Part shown: piece after piece, positions 1-7,742 of the stretch
Layout of the letters: every line of letters starts with the position of its first letter
How positions within the stretch are numbered: the first letter of the stretch is position 1
NCBI RefSeq assembly: GCF_013403985.1
Contig: NZ_JABFDF010000002.1
Location: 372,001-436,000, forward strand
From: Winogradskyella ludwigii
GTDB lineage: Bacteria > Bacteroidota > Bacteroidia > Flavobacteriales > Flavobacteriaceae
DNA length: 64,000 bases
Reading direction: 5' to 3'
The notes under the pieces: model-generated
What the model was told of the DNA's origin: nothing
The model's input: only the letters and a program-made list of their open reading frames with translations
Databases searched by the model: none
Position numbers and translations under genes: made by a program

Positions 1-1042
1 CTGTTTTTGAAATTTGATAACGTGTATCAAAAACTTTTAAGTCTGTTGAAATCCCTAATTGTTTTGCAGAATCTAATGCCATCATAACACCAACATGGAA
101 ATCTAAAACAACAGATAATCGTTTATCTTCTTTAATCTGTTCTTTAGTTGCTTCAACAGCATCTACATCAATTCTATCAAGACGATAAGGTAACATTAAG
201 GCTATTTTTTTAGTCTTAAAATTACTTAAACTACTTTTTAAATTTGCAGTTTCAAAAGTTTCTAAACTACCTGTACTATCAGAACCTGCAGGTACTTTTA
301 AAACCATTCCGGCTTTTAAACCTGTTGCTTTTAACTCTGGATTTAAGTATTCTAATTGCTCTTGAGTTAATTTAAGTTTGCCCTTTAAACCATAAAATGT
401 TTCTTTAGGCAATACTTCATAAACACCATAAGCTGGTTCAACCATCTTTTCTTCTTCATCTTCAATATTTGGCATATTTAAAATATCTCCTGGCTGAATA
501 ATAGCATTCATGTTAGGATTTAAGGCTTCTAATTCCGCAACTGTAATCCCAAATTTATAAGCAATTCTCCACTTACCTTCAGAAGGAAGCACGGTATATT
601 TTTTTACAGTATTACTCAACGTTTGCTTAGAAACAACTGTTCGATATCTCGGAATTCTAATTTTATCTCCTTTTTTAAGATTTTCAGAATATAAAAAACG
701 ATTAGCTTTTTTTATTTCATCTTCAGAGACACTATACTTTTGAGCTAAACCATACAATGTTTCTTTTCGTTTTACCTTATGATTTTTATAATCTATAAGT
801 TCTCTACTATCTTTTACTACAGCATCATTCTTAATTTTTGAATTCGGAATAATTAAAACAGTATTAGGTTGAAACTTGCGTTTAGCATCAGGATTTAAAG
901 CATAAATATCAAAAGGTGTTACTAAATGCTCTTTAGCAATACTTTCTATCGTTTCTCCAGGTTTCACGGTGTGCTCAATATAATTTTGCGCACTTATACC
1001 TATTGTAAAAACAATTAATAAAATGGATAAAAAATTCTTCAT
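1..1042 (-). CDS. LysM-repeat protein with C-terminal binding-protein-like domain (3' part cut off)
   Basis: The gene reads leftward from an ATG at 1042 and leaves the window at base 1 with no stop, so only about the first 347 residues are visible. A signal peptide (MKNFLSILLIVFTIGISAQ) precedes several LysM modules. Each has the pattern HTVKPGETIESIAKE or its like followed by NP and IP turns, at about residues 20-70, 90-135, 145-190 and 205-255. LysM modules bind peptidoglycan glycan chains. After about residue 275 the sequence changes character (KKIALMLPYRLD), resembling the start of a periplasmic-binding or amidase-type domain often found behind LysM in flavobacteria. It lies 40 bp downstream of guaA on the same strand and may be co-transcribed. 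The exact role is unknown. Confidence 0.85.
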   Translation of the reverse strand, partial: MKNFLSILLIVFTIGISAQNYIEHTVKPGETIESIAKEHLVTPFDIYALNPDAKRKFQPNTVLIIPNSKIKNDAVVKDSRELIDYKNHKVKRKETLYGLAQKYSVSEDEIKKANRFLYSENLKKGDKIRIPRYRTVVSKQTLSNTVKKYTVLPSEGKWRIAYKFGITVAELEALNPNMNAIIQPGDILNMPNIEDEEEKMVEPAYGVYEVLPKETFYGLKGKLKLTQEQLEYLNPELKATGLKAGMVLKVPAGSDSTGSLETFETANLKSSLSNFKTKKIALMLPYRLDRIDVDAVEATKEQIKEDKRLSVVLDFHVGVMMALDSAKQLGISTDLKVFDTRYQISKT

Positions 1043-1082
1043 GTATTGTATTCTATTTTACTTTATTTTCCGGAAATTATTT

Positions 1083-2618
1083 TTATTCCCACTCAATAGT
1101 TGCTGGTGGTTTTGAGCTAATATCATAGACCACTCTATTGACACCTTTTACTTTATTTATAATCTCATTTGAAGTCTTTTGCAAAAACTCATATGGTAAA
1201 TTTACCCAATCTGCCGTCATTCCATCAGTACTTTCAACAGCTCTTAAAGCCACACATTTTTCGTAAGTACGCTCATCTCCCATAACTCCTACACTATTCA
1301 CTGGCAACAACATAGCACCAGCTTGCCACACTTTATCGTATAGGTTCCAAGACCTTAAGTTATTTATAAAAATAGCATCGACTTCCTGTAATATACGTAC
1401 CTTTTCTTCAGTTAGATCTCCTAAAATACGAATTGCTAATCCTGGACCAGGAAATGGGTGACGTCCTAACAATTCTTTATCCATATTCATAGAAGCACCA
1501 ACGCGTCTCACTTCGTCTTTAAATAATGCTCTCAAAGGCTCAACAATTTTAAGCTTCATATAATCTGGTAATCCCCCAACATTATGATGACTTTTTATTG
1601 TTGCACTTGGTCCTCCTGTTGCAGAAACACTTTCTATTACATCTGGATAAATAGTTCCCTGAGCTAACCATTTCACATCTTTTATTAGATGAGATTCGTC
1701 ATCAAAAACATCTATAAATGCAGCGCCAATGGCTTTTCTTTTCAGTTCTGGATCACTTAATCCTTTTAACGCATCCAAAAAGCGTGCCGAAGCATCTACA
1801 CCTTTAACGTTTAATCCCATGCCTTCGTATTGATGCAATACATCTTCAAACTCATTTTTACGCAAAAGACCGTTATTCACAAAAATACAATAGAGGTTTT
1901 TACCTATAGCTTTATGCAATAACATGGCTGCTACAGAAGAATCTACACCTCCTGACAAACCTAAAACCACTTTATCGTTTCCTAATTTTTCTTTTAAATC
2001 TTCAACCGTTTCTTCTACAAAAGCATTTGGTGTCCAATCTTGCTCAACCTCAGCTATTTTAACCAAAAAGTTTTGAAGTAATTGATGTCCATCTGTTGTA
2101 TGATAGACTTCCGGGTGAAATTGAATAGCATAAGTTTGCTCTCCTTCTATTTTATAAGCTGCATTTTTAACGTCGCTTGTACTTGCCAATAACACACCAT
2201 TTGTGGGTAATTTTTTAATGGTATCACTATGGCTCATCCAAACTTGGCTCCCTTCGTGTATGTTTTCAAAGAAAATATCCTCCGCTTTTATATACTCTAA
2301 ATTTGCTCTTCCGTATTCTCTAGTATTAGACTCTGCGACTTCGCCACCAGAAAAATGAGCCAAATACTGTGCGCCATAACAAACGGCAAGCATTGGTTTT
2401 TTTCCTCGAATTCCGTCTAATTCGGGATGAAGAACATCTTCTCCTCGAACGGAATTTGGGCTACCAGATAGAATAACAGCTTTAAAGCTCTCTGAATCTG
2501 AAGGAATTTTATTAAATGGGTGAATTTCGCAGTAGATGTTTAATTCTCTAACGCGTCGCGCAATAAGTTGTGTGTATTGCGATCCGAAATCTAGTATTAG
2601 GACTTTGTTGTGTTGCAT
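1083..2618 (-). CDS. guaA: GMP synthase (glutamine-hydrolysing)
   Basis: Converts XMP, glutamine and ATP to GMP, the last step of guanylate synthesis in the cytoplasm. The N-terminal class I glutamine amidotransferase shows the nucleophile in AVCYGAQY (Cys about 80) and the FHPE His/Glu pair (about 168-170). The ATP pyrophosphatase domain has the P-loop SGGVDSS at about 222-228. The C-terminal dimerisation domain ends in KPPATIEWE, the usual GuaA terminus. The 511-residue length is normal for the family. I start at the ATG at 2618 rather than the TTG two codons upstream, because that TTG forms the end of a TATTTTTG promoter box and [15 protein letters not shown] matches known GuaA starts. Confidence 0.97.
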   Translation of the reverse strand: MQHNKVLILDFGSQYTQLIARRVRELNIYCEIHPFNKIPSDSESFKAVILSGSPNSVRGEDVLHPELDGIRGKKPMLAVCYGAQYLAHFSGGEVAESNTREYGRANLEYIKAEDIFFENIHEGSQVWMSHSDTIKKLPTNGVLLASTSDVKNAAYKIEGEQTYAIQFHPEVYHTTDGHQLLQNFLVKIAEVEQDWTPNAFVEETVEDLKEKLGNDKVVLGLSGGVDSSVAAMLLHKAIGKNLYCIFVNNGLLRKNEFEDVLHQYEGMGLNVKGVDASARFLDALKGLSDPELKRKAIGAAFIDVFDDESHLIKDVKWLAQGTIYPDVIESVSATGGPSATIKSHHNVGGLPDYMKLKIVEPLRALFKDEVRRVGASMNMDKELLGRHPFPGPGLAIRILGDLTEEKVRILQEVDAIFINNLRSWNLYDKVWQAGAMLLPVNSVGVMGDERTYEKCVALRAVESTDGMTADWVNLPYEFLQKTSNEIINKVKGVNRVVYDISSKPPATIEWE

Positions 2619-2621
2619 GTG

Positions 2622-2654
2622 CAAAAATAGTAATTACAACTAAATTTGAAACAA
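2622..2654 (-). promoter_or_regulatory. Promoter of guaA, flavobacterial type
   Basis: Read on the minus strand this is TTG, 22 bases, then TATTTTTG followed by CA. It fits the Bacteroidota consensus TTG-N(17-23)-TAnnTTTG. The box ends only four bases before the guaA ATG, so the predicted transcription start falls on or next to the start codon. Confidence 0.6.
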
Positions 2655-2673
2655 CAACAATGTAAATTTTATA

Positions 2674-4269
2674 TCAAATTGTTAACACTAAAAACTTACC
2701 TTTTAATGGCTCTAATGCTTTCATCAATTTAGGAATTAATTCATCACCATATTCTAAGTACAATTCTGCAAAATTAGTGTTTCGTTCTTGCAAACTTTGG
2801 CCAGGAAATAATTGCTCTTGCAATGTTGTACAACGACTAATTTGATCTGCTAATTTTCTTTTTTGAGCTAATAACAATCGTTTTTCAAGATGTTTTAAAC
2901 CTTTAATCTGCTTAACTTCTTGAGATTTTACCGCGCCTAAAAACGATTTATCCGTTTGTTCCGCTAGCTCATGTAGAGCACTAAATTGTTGTTCTAACTG
3001 TTTTATTTGTTCAGAAAAATCAATATCTATATTAGAAATTTGTCTTACTTTTTTATTAATGAAAGAATTACGTTTTAAAAACAAATCGCGATTAGAAATA
3101 TTTAAACTTTCCAATTTTGATGCTTGCTTTTCAGATTTAACCAAAGCCGAATTTCTAAGCAACAATATAGGAAACGTCACATTTTGCGCTTCAAAATTAG
3201 ATTTTAATTGCAACCAATAAATCATTTCTCCGCCACCACCTGTATAACACAAGTTTGGCAAAATAACTTCTTGATATAAAGGTCGCATAATTACATTAGG
3301 AGAAAATCGCTCAGGAAACTCATCGAGATGTTTTAGCAATTCACTTTCATTCCATTTAATTTTGGTATCTAAAACAGAATATTCTCCTGCACTTTCAATA
3401 ATACGTTCTCTCAATCCATCTTTAATATAGAATAGATTTATTTCTCTTGGATTTACTTGAATTTTTAAATCTAAATCTTCAAGTTTTTTATTCGTCTCAG
3501 AAACATGTTTAAATGCCGTTTGTGCTAACATTTCAGTTTTCATCTGCGGAATAAACAATCGTTTCAATTCTCTATCATCTGCATCCAAAATAACCAAACC
3601 ATGGTCTCCAAATAATTGATTAGCTAGATACCGTGTGGCATCTGCTAAATTATCATGGTTTACATAGGCATCTTTAAACCATTTTTTTAATTGATCTGCA
3701 TTTTTTCCTGCTCCAAACTCTGCAGAAATCACATTAAAAACAGCATCTAAGCCTTCAGTGTTAAAATGACCTACAGCTCCGGTTTGATTAGAATTCCATT
3801 GAATCTTTTTCCCTTTAAAATTAAAATAATTAATTTCTTCAAAATCATGATCCTCTGAAGCCATCCAATAAATAGGCACAAAATTGTAATCAGGATATTT
3901 ATTTTTAAGTTCTTTTGCTAAGTTTATAACTGAAATAATCTTGTAAAGAAAATATAAAGGCCCTGTAAACAAATTTAACTGATGCCCTGTTGTTATTGTA
4001 AACGTATGGTTAGAATTTAGGCTTTCAATATGGTTTAATGTAAGATCTGACGTGTCTAAATTACTATATTGCTGTTTTAGAACATCTACAAGTATCGCTC
4101 TATTTTTATGATTGAAGCTTTTTGATTTCTCATCAATTTGAGCTTTAAAACTTTCTAATGTTGGAAACCTATTATATAGTGGTTTTAACTCAGGCTTTTC
4201 GTCTAAATAATTACATATAAAATCTGAGAAATAGCTGGTTTCTCTAAACGGAATACAGTCAGTTGGCAT
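2674..4269 (-). CDS. bshC: Bacillithiol biosynthesis cysteine-adding enzyme BshC
   Basis: BshC catalyses the last step of bacillithiol synthesis, joining cysteine to glucosaminyl malate. Recognisable family features are the ITTGHQLNLFTGPLY stretch near residue 95 (nucleotide-binding-like HxGH-type motif region), PIYWMASEDHDFEE near 132-145, NVIMRPLYQEVILPN near 325 and TGGGGEMIYW near 343-352. A long helical coiled-coil region follows at about 400-480. At 531 residues it is full length. Bacillithiol is the usual low-molecular-weight thiol in Bacteroidota. No other bsh gene lies in the window. It sits upstream of guaA on the same strand with its own 55-bp gap. Confidence 0.93.
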   Translation of the reverse strand: MPTDCIPFRETSYFSDFICNYLDEKPELKPLYNRFPTLESFKAQIDEKSKSFNHKNRAILVDVLKQQYSNLDTSDLTLNHIESLNSNHTFTITTGHQLNLFTGPLYFLYKIISVINLAKELKNKYPDYNFVPIYWMASEDHDFEEINYFNFKGKKIQWNSNQTGAVGHFNTEGLDAVFNVISAEFGAGKNADQLKKWFKDAYVNHDNLADATRYLANQLFGDHGLVILDADDRELKRLFIPQMKTEMLAQTAFKHVSETNKKLEDLDLKIQVNPREINLFYIKDGLRERIIESAGEYSVLDTKIKWNESELLKHLDEFPERFSPNVIMRPLYQEVILPNLCYTGGGGEMIYWLQLKSNFEAQNVTFPILLLRNSALVKSEKQASKLESLNISNRDLFLKRNSFINKKVRQISNIDIDFSEQIKQLEQQFSALHELAEQTDKSFLGAVKSQEVKQIKGLKHLEKRLLLAQKRKLADQISRCTTLQEQLFPGQSLQERNTNFAELYLEYGDELIPKLMKALEPLKGKFLVLTI

Positions 4270-4386
4270 TTTGAATCTTTTATTAGGGTATAAATATACT
4301 GCTCTTCTATTTTTTAACTGCTAATTTTTAGTTAATTCAATTTCACTAACTATCTTTACTAGCTTTCAATCAAAATAGTATATTAA

Positions 4387-6867
4387 ATGCAAAAATTATT
4401 TCTAGTTCTATTGGTCGCTTTAGGTAGCTTAACCTTAACAATGGCTCAAAACATTAAATCTCCAAGTGAATTTTTAGGCTATGATATTGGCACACAATTT
4501 AGTCGTAACCATCAAGTTATCGATTATTTTAAATTTGTTGCAAATACAGTTCCTAATCAAATAAAGCTTGAAGAATACGGAAAAACAAATGAACGTAGGT
4601 CATTATATTTAGCTTATGTTTCTAGTGAAGAAAACATTAAAAACCTTGAGACTATTAGAGAAAACAATTTAAAAAACGCAGGTTTACTAGATGGAGAACC
4701 TTCTGCAACAGACATTGCTATCGTCTGGTTAAGTTATAATGTCCATGGCAATGAAGCATCAAGTTCTGAAGCCTCTATGCTTACCTTATATAAACTACTT
4801 TCAGAAAATCAAGATTTACTTAAAAACACGGTTGTAATTATTGATCCTTCTGTAAATCCGGATGGTCGCGATCGTTATGTCAATTGGTTTAATGAAACAG
4901 CTAACCAACCACATGATATTGACAGACAAGCTAGCGAACATAACGAACCTTGGCCAGGCGGAAGACCAAATCATTACCTTTTTGATTTAAATAGAGACTG
5001 GGTTTGGGCATCACAAGTAGAAACACAACAACGTTTAAAAGCCTATAACAAATGGATGCCACATGTGCATGTAGATTTTCATGAACAAGGTATTAATGAA
5101 CCGTATTATTTTGCTCCTGCTGCAGAACCGTTTCATGAAATTATTACGGACTGGCAACGCGATTTTCAAACTCAAATAGGACAAAATCACGCCAAATATT
5201 TTGATAAAGAAGGTTGGTTATTCTTTACAAGGGAACGTTTCGATTTGTTATATCCTAGTTATGGCGATACCTACCCAACATTTATGGGAGCCATGGGAAT
5301 GACGTATGAGCAAGGTGGTCATGGTATGGCAGGTTTAGGAATTCTTAATGATGAAGGTCATGTTTTAACTTTAGTAGAACGCTTAACGCACCATACAACT
5401 ACAGGAATTTCAACGATTGAAATGGCTTCTAAAAATGCTAAAAAATTAAATTCTGAATTTGCAAAATTCTTTGATAATTCGAGTTTAAAATATAAAAGCT
5501 ACGTCTTAAAAGGAAATCCAGATAAATTAAATAACCTAAAGAAACTTTTAAATAAGCATCAAATTACCTTTGAAAACCCTAACACTTCAAAAGTATCGGG
5601 TTACAATTATAAGACAGGTAAACAAGGAAGTATGAATATTAACGCTGCGGCTTTAGTAGTGCACAGCGATCAGCCTAAAGGTAAAATGGTAAAAGTTTTA
5701 TTTGAGCCAAATGCTAAACTTACAGATTCTTTAACCTATGATATTACAGCTTGGTCATTACCTTATGCCTATGGACTAGATGCTATTGCAAGCACGTCTA
5801 AAGTTCAGAGTGGCATAATTTCAGCTAGAAAAGCACTTCAAATTTTAAATGATGCTTATGGTTATGTTAGTAAATGGAATTCTATAGATGATGCTCAGTT
5901 TTTAGCTGAATTACTAAAAAATGATTTTAAAGTTCGCTTCACAGAAAAACCATTCACATCAAACGATAAAAAATTTGAGCGTGGCTCATTAATTATCACA
6001 AAAGGTGACAATAAGCATATTAAAGATTTTGTTTCAACGTTAAATACTATTGCGCAATCACAATTACAATCATTAACTGAAATCAACTCCGGATTTTCAC
6101 AAACCACTCCAGATATTGGGTCTCCTGACATAAAATTAGTGAATAAACAAAAGATTGCAGTGCTTTCTGGAGAAGGTACAAATTCTTTAAGCTATGGAGA
6201 AATTTGGCATTTCTTTGAGCAACAATTGCATTATCCAGTAACATCTATTAATACGGACGATTTTAGTAAAACTAATTTAGACAAGTACAATGTATTAATT
6301 CTTCCTAATGGTAATTACAGAAAAGTTTTGGACGCGGACAACATGACCACTTTAAAAGATTGGGTACGTTCTGGCGGAAAAGTAATCGCTATTGATGGAG
6401 CGCTTAGAAGTTTTGCAGGTAAAGACGGTTTCAGTTTAAACTATAAAAAAGCTGAAGATGAAGTCCAAAAAGACAACCTAACTTCTTATGCCAATCGTGA
6501 ACGTGAATACACCGATAATCTGATTACTGGAGCAATTTTCAACACAAAAGTAGACCATACTCATCCTATGGCTTTTGGTTATGACACTAATTATTTTACA
6601 CTAAAATTAGGTAGTGCATCTTATAGTTTATTAGATAGCGGCTATAACGTAGCTTACTTAAATGATACCAAGGTCTATTCTGGTTTTGCAGGACAGAATA
6701 CAAAAAAAGCCTTAGACCAAACCTTAGTATTTGGAGAAGAACGTATGGGAGGTGGTAGTTTTATTTACATGGTAGACAACACGCTCTTTAGAAGCTTCTG
6801 GGAAAATGGAAAACTGTTTTTTGTAAATTCAATTTTCATGGTGAATAACAATGCTTATGAATTATAG
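4387..6867 (+). CDS. Secreted M14-family zinc carboxypeptidase
   Basis: A signal peptide ending at LTMAQ (residue 21) directs export. The M14 zinc ligands are visible as HGNE (His120, Glu123) and the later DFHE histidine (about 232). The TYEQ glutamate near 307 is the likely catalytic base. The remaining 500 residues form beta-rich and DJ-1/PfpI-like regions (KIAVLSGEG at about 588, VLILPNGNY at about 636) seen in long flavobacterial M14 proteins of this size. It probably trims peptides in the periplasm or outside the cell. The 3' end of this gene has a decayed copy 670 bp downstream, on the other side of the peroxiredoxin gene. Confidence 0.9.
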   Translation: MQKLFLVLLVALGSLTLTMAQNIKSPSEFLGYDIGTQFSRNHQVIDYFKFVANTVPNQIKLEEYGKTNERRSLYLAYVSSEENIKNLETIRENNLKNAGLLDGEPSATDIAIVWLSYNVHGNEASSSEASMLTLYKLLSENQDLLKNTVVIIDPSVNPDGRDRYVNWFNETANQPHDIDRQASEHNEPWPGGRPNHYLFDLNRDWVWASQVETQQRLKAYNKWMPHVHVDFHEQGINEPYYFAPAAEPFHEIITDWQRDFQTQIGQNHAKYFDKEGWLFFTRERFDLLYPSYGDTYPTFMGAMGMTYEQGGHGMAGLGILNDEGHVLTLVERLTHHTTTGISTIEMASKNAKKLNSEFAKFFDNSSLKYKSYVLKGNPDKLNNLKKLLNKHQITFENPNTSKVSGYNYKTGKQGSMNINAAALVVHSDQPKGKMVKVLFEPNAKLTDSLTYDITAWSLPYAYGLDAIASTSKVQSGIISARKALQILNDAYGYVSKWNSIDDAQFLAELLKNDFKVRFTEKPFTSNDKKFERGSLIITKGDNKHIKDFVSTLNTIAQSQLQSLTEINSGFSQTTPDIGSPDIKLVNKQKIAVLSGEGTNSLSYGEIWHFFEQQLHYPVTSINTDDFSKTNLDKYNVLILPNGNYRKVLDADNMTTLKDWVRSGGKVIAIDGALRSFAGKDGFSLNYKKAEDEVQKDNLTSYANREREYTDNLITGAIFNTKVDHTHPMAFGYDTNYFTLKLGSASYSLLDSGYNVAYLNDTKVYSGFAGQNTKKALDQTLVFGEERMGGGSFIYMVDNTLFRSFWENGKLFFVNSIFMVNNNAYEL

Positions 6868-6882
6868 TTAAAAATACAACTA

Positions 6883-7533
6883 ATGAAAACTTTAAAAGAA
6901 CAAACTGACGCTAAGATTGCCGCTGGAAGAAAAGCAAAACCTGACTTTATGGAAGGTGTTGATGCCATCATTAATAAAGCAAAAGCTTTCCAACAAGGCG
7001 CTGATGCCCTTAAATTAGGTGAAAAAGCAGTAAATTTTGAATTACCAAATCCGCAAGGAAAATTAATCTCATTATCTAGCTTACTAGAAAAAGGACCTGT
7101 AATTGTAACATTTTATCGTGGTAGTTGGTGTCCTTATTGCAACTTACAACTAAGAGCTTTACAAGCCAAATTAGCCGACATACATAAATTAGGAGCGACA
7201 TTGGTTGCCATTAGTCCTGAGGTGCCAGATGAATCCATGACAGAAAACGAAATAAATAACATGGAGTTTATGGTATTGTCTGACCAAGATGCAAAAGTGG
7301 CATCACAATTTGGTGTGGCTTGGGAGGTACCTGAATTTTTATTGGATCACATGCGCGTCGATAGACAACTTGATTTAAAAAAAATCAATAATGGTAATGC
7401 TAGTGTTTTACCAATTCCTGCTACGTTTGTTTTAGGAACTGACGGTATAGTTAAATGGAATTATGTGAATATTGACTACAGAACACGTTCTGAGCCAGAT
7501 GACATTATTGAAGCACTTAAAAAAATAATTTAA
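6883..7533 (+). CDS. Peroxiredoxin-like (AhpC/TSA family) thiol peroxidase
   Basis: A cytoplasmic thioredoxin-fold protein of 216 residues without a signal peptide. The active site TFYRGSWCPYC (Cys83, Cys86) gives a CxxC arrangement typical of the AhpC-TSA/PRX-like branch that includes bacterial peroxidase-like homologues. Reduction of hydroperoxides is the likely activity, but is not shown here. The first 40 residues are helical and precede the fold. It starts 15 bp after the M14 peptidase stop, so the two are probably co-transcribed. It appears to be an insertion, because the sequence immediately after its stop resembles the M14 3' end again. Confidence 0.85.
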   Translation: MKTLKEQTDAKIAAGRKAKPDFMEGVDAIINKAKAFQQGADALKLGEKAVNFELPNPQGKLISLSSLLEKGPVIVTFYRGSWCPYCNLQLRALQAKLADIHKLGATLVAISPEVPDESMTENEINNMEFMVLSDQDAKVASQFGVAWEVPEFLLDHMRVDRQLDLKKINNGNASVLPIPATFVLGTDGIVKWNYVNIDYRTRSEPDDIIEALKKII

Positions 7534-7537
7534 GAAG

Positions 7538-7680
7538 TTAGTACTCGTTGAAGCTCTAAAAAAAAGCAACAGATTTATTTTCATGATAGACAACATGATT
7601 TATAGAATCTCCTGAAAAAATGAAAAACTATTTTAGTAAATTCTATTTTTATGGTGAATAACAATACCTATGAATTGTAA
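7538..7680 (+). pseudogene. Decayed copy of the 3' end of the M14 peptidase gene
   Basis: Bases 7574-7680 align with 6760-6867, the last 36 codons and stop of the M14 gene, at about 81% identity by hand count with a single one-base deletion. The copy has an in-frame TGA where the parent has TGG, and a frameshift caused by the missing T. It ends in the same ATGGTGAATAACAAT...TATGAATT context and a stop. Weaker ungapped similarity extends back to 7538 (TTAGTA, matching 6724), just after the peroxiredoxin stop. It cannot encode protein. It is a direct repeat of the parent with only the peroxiredoxin gene between them. Confidence 0.88.
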
Positions 7681-7742
7681 GCGGTAACACTATTAATTTA
7701 AACCAATTTCAAAGAAAAAATTATCTTTTCAATTTTATAATT

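Noticed and set aside
2619-2624. TTG start two codons upstream of the guaA ATG
   Set aside because: The TTG is the end of a TATTTTTG promoter box, and the ATG at 2618 gives the normal GuaA start.
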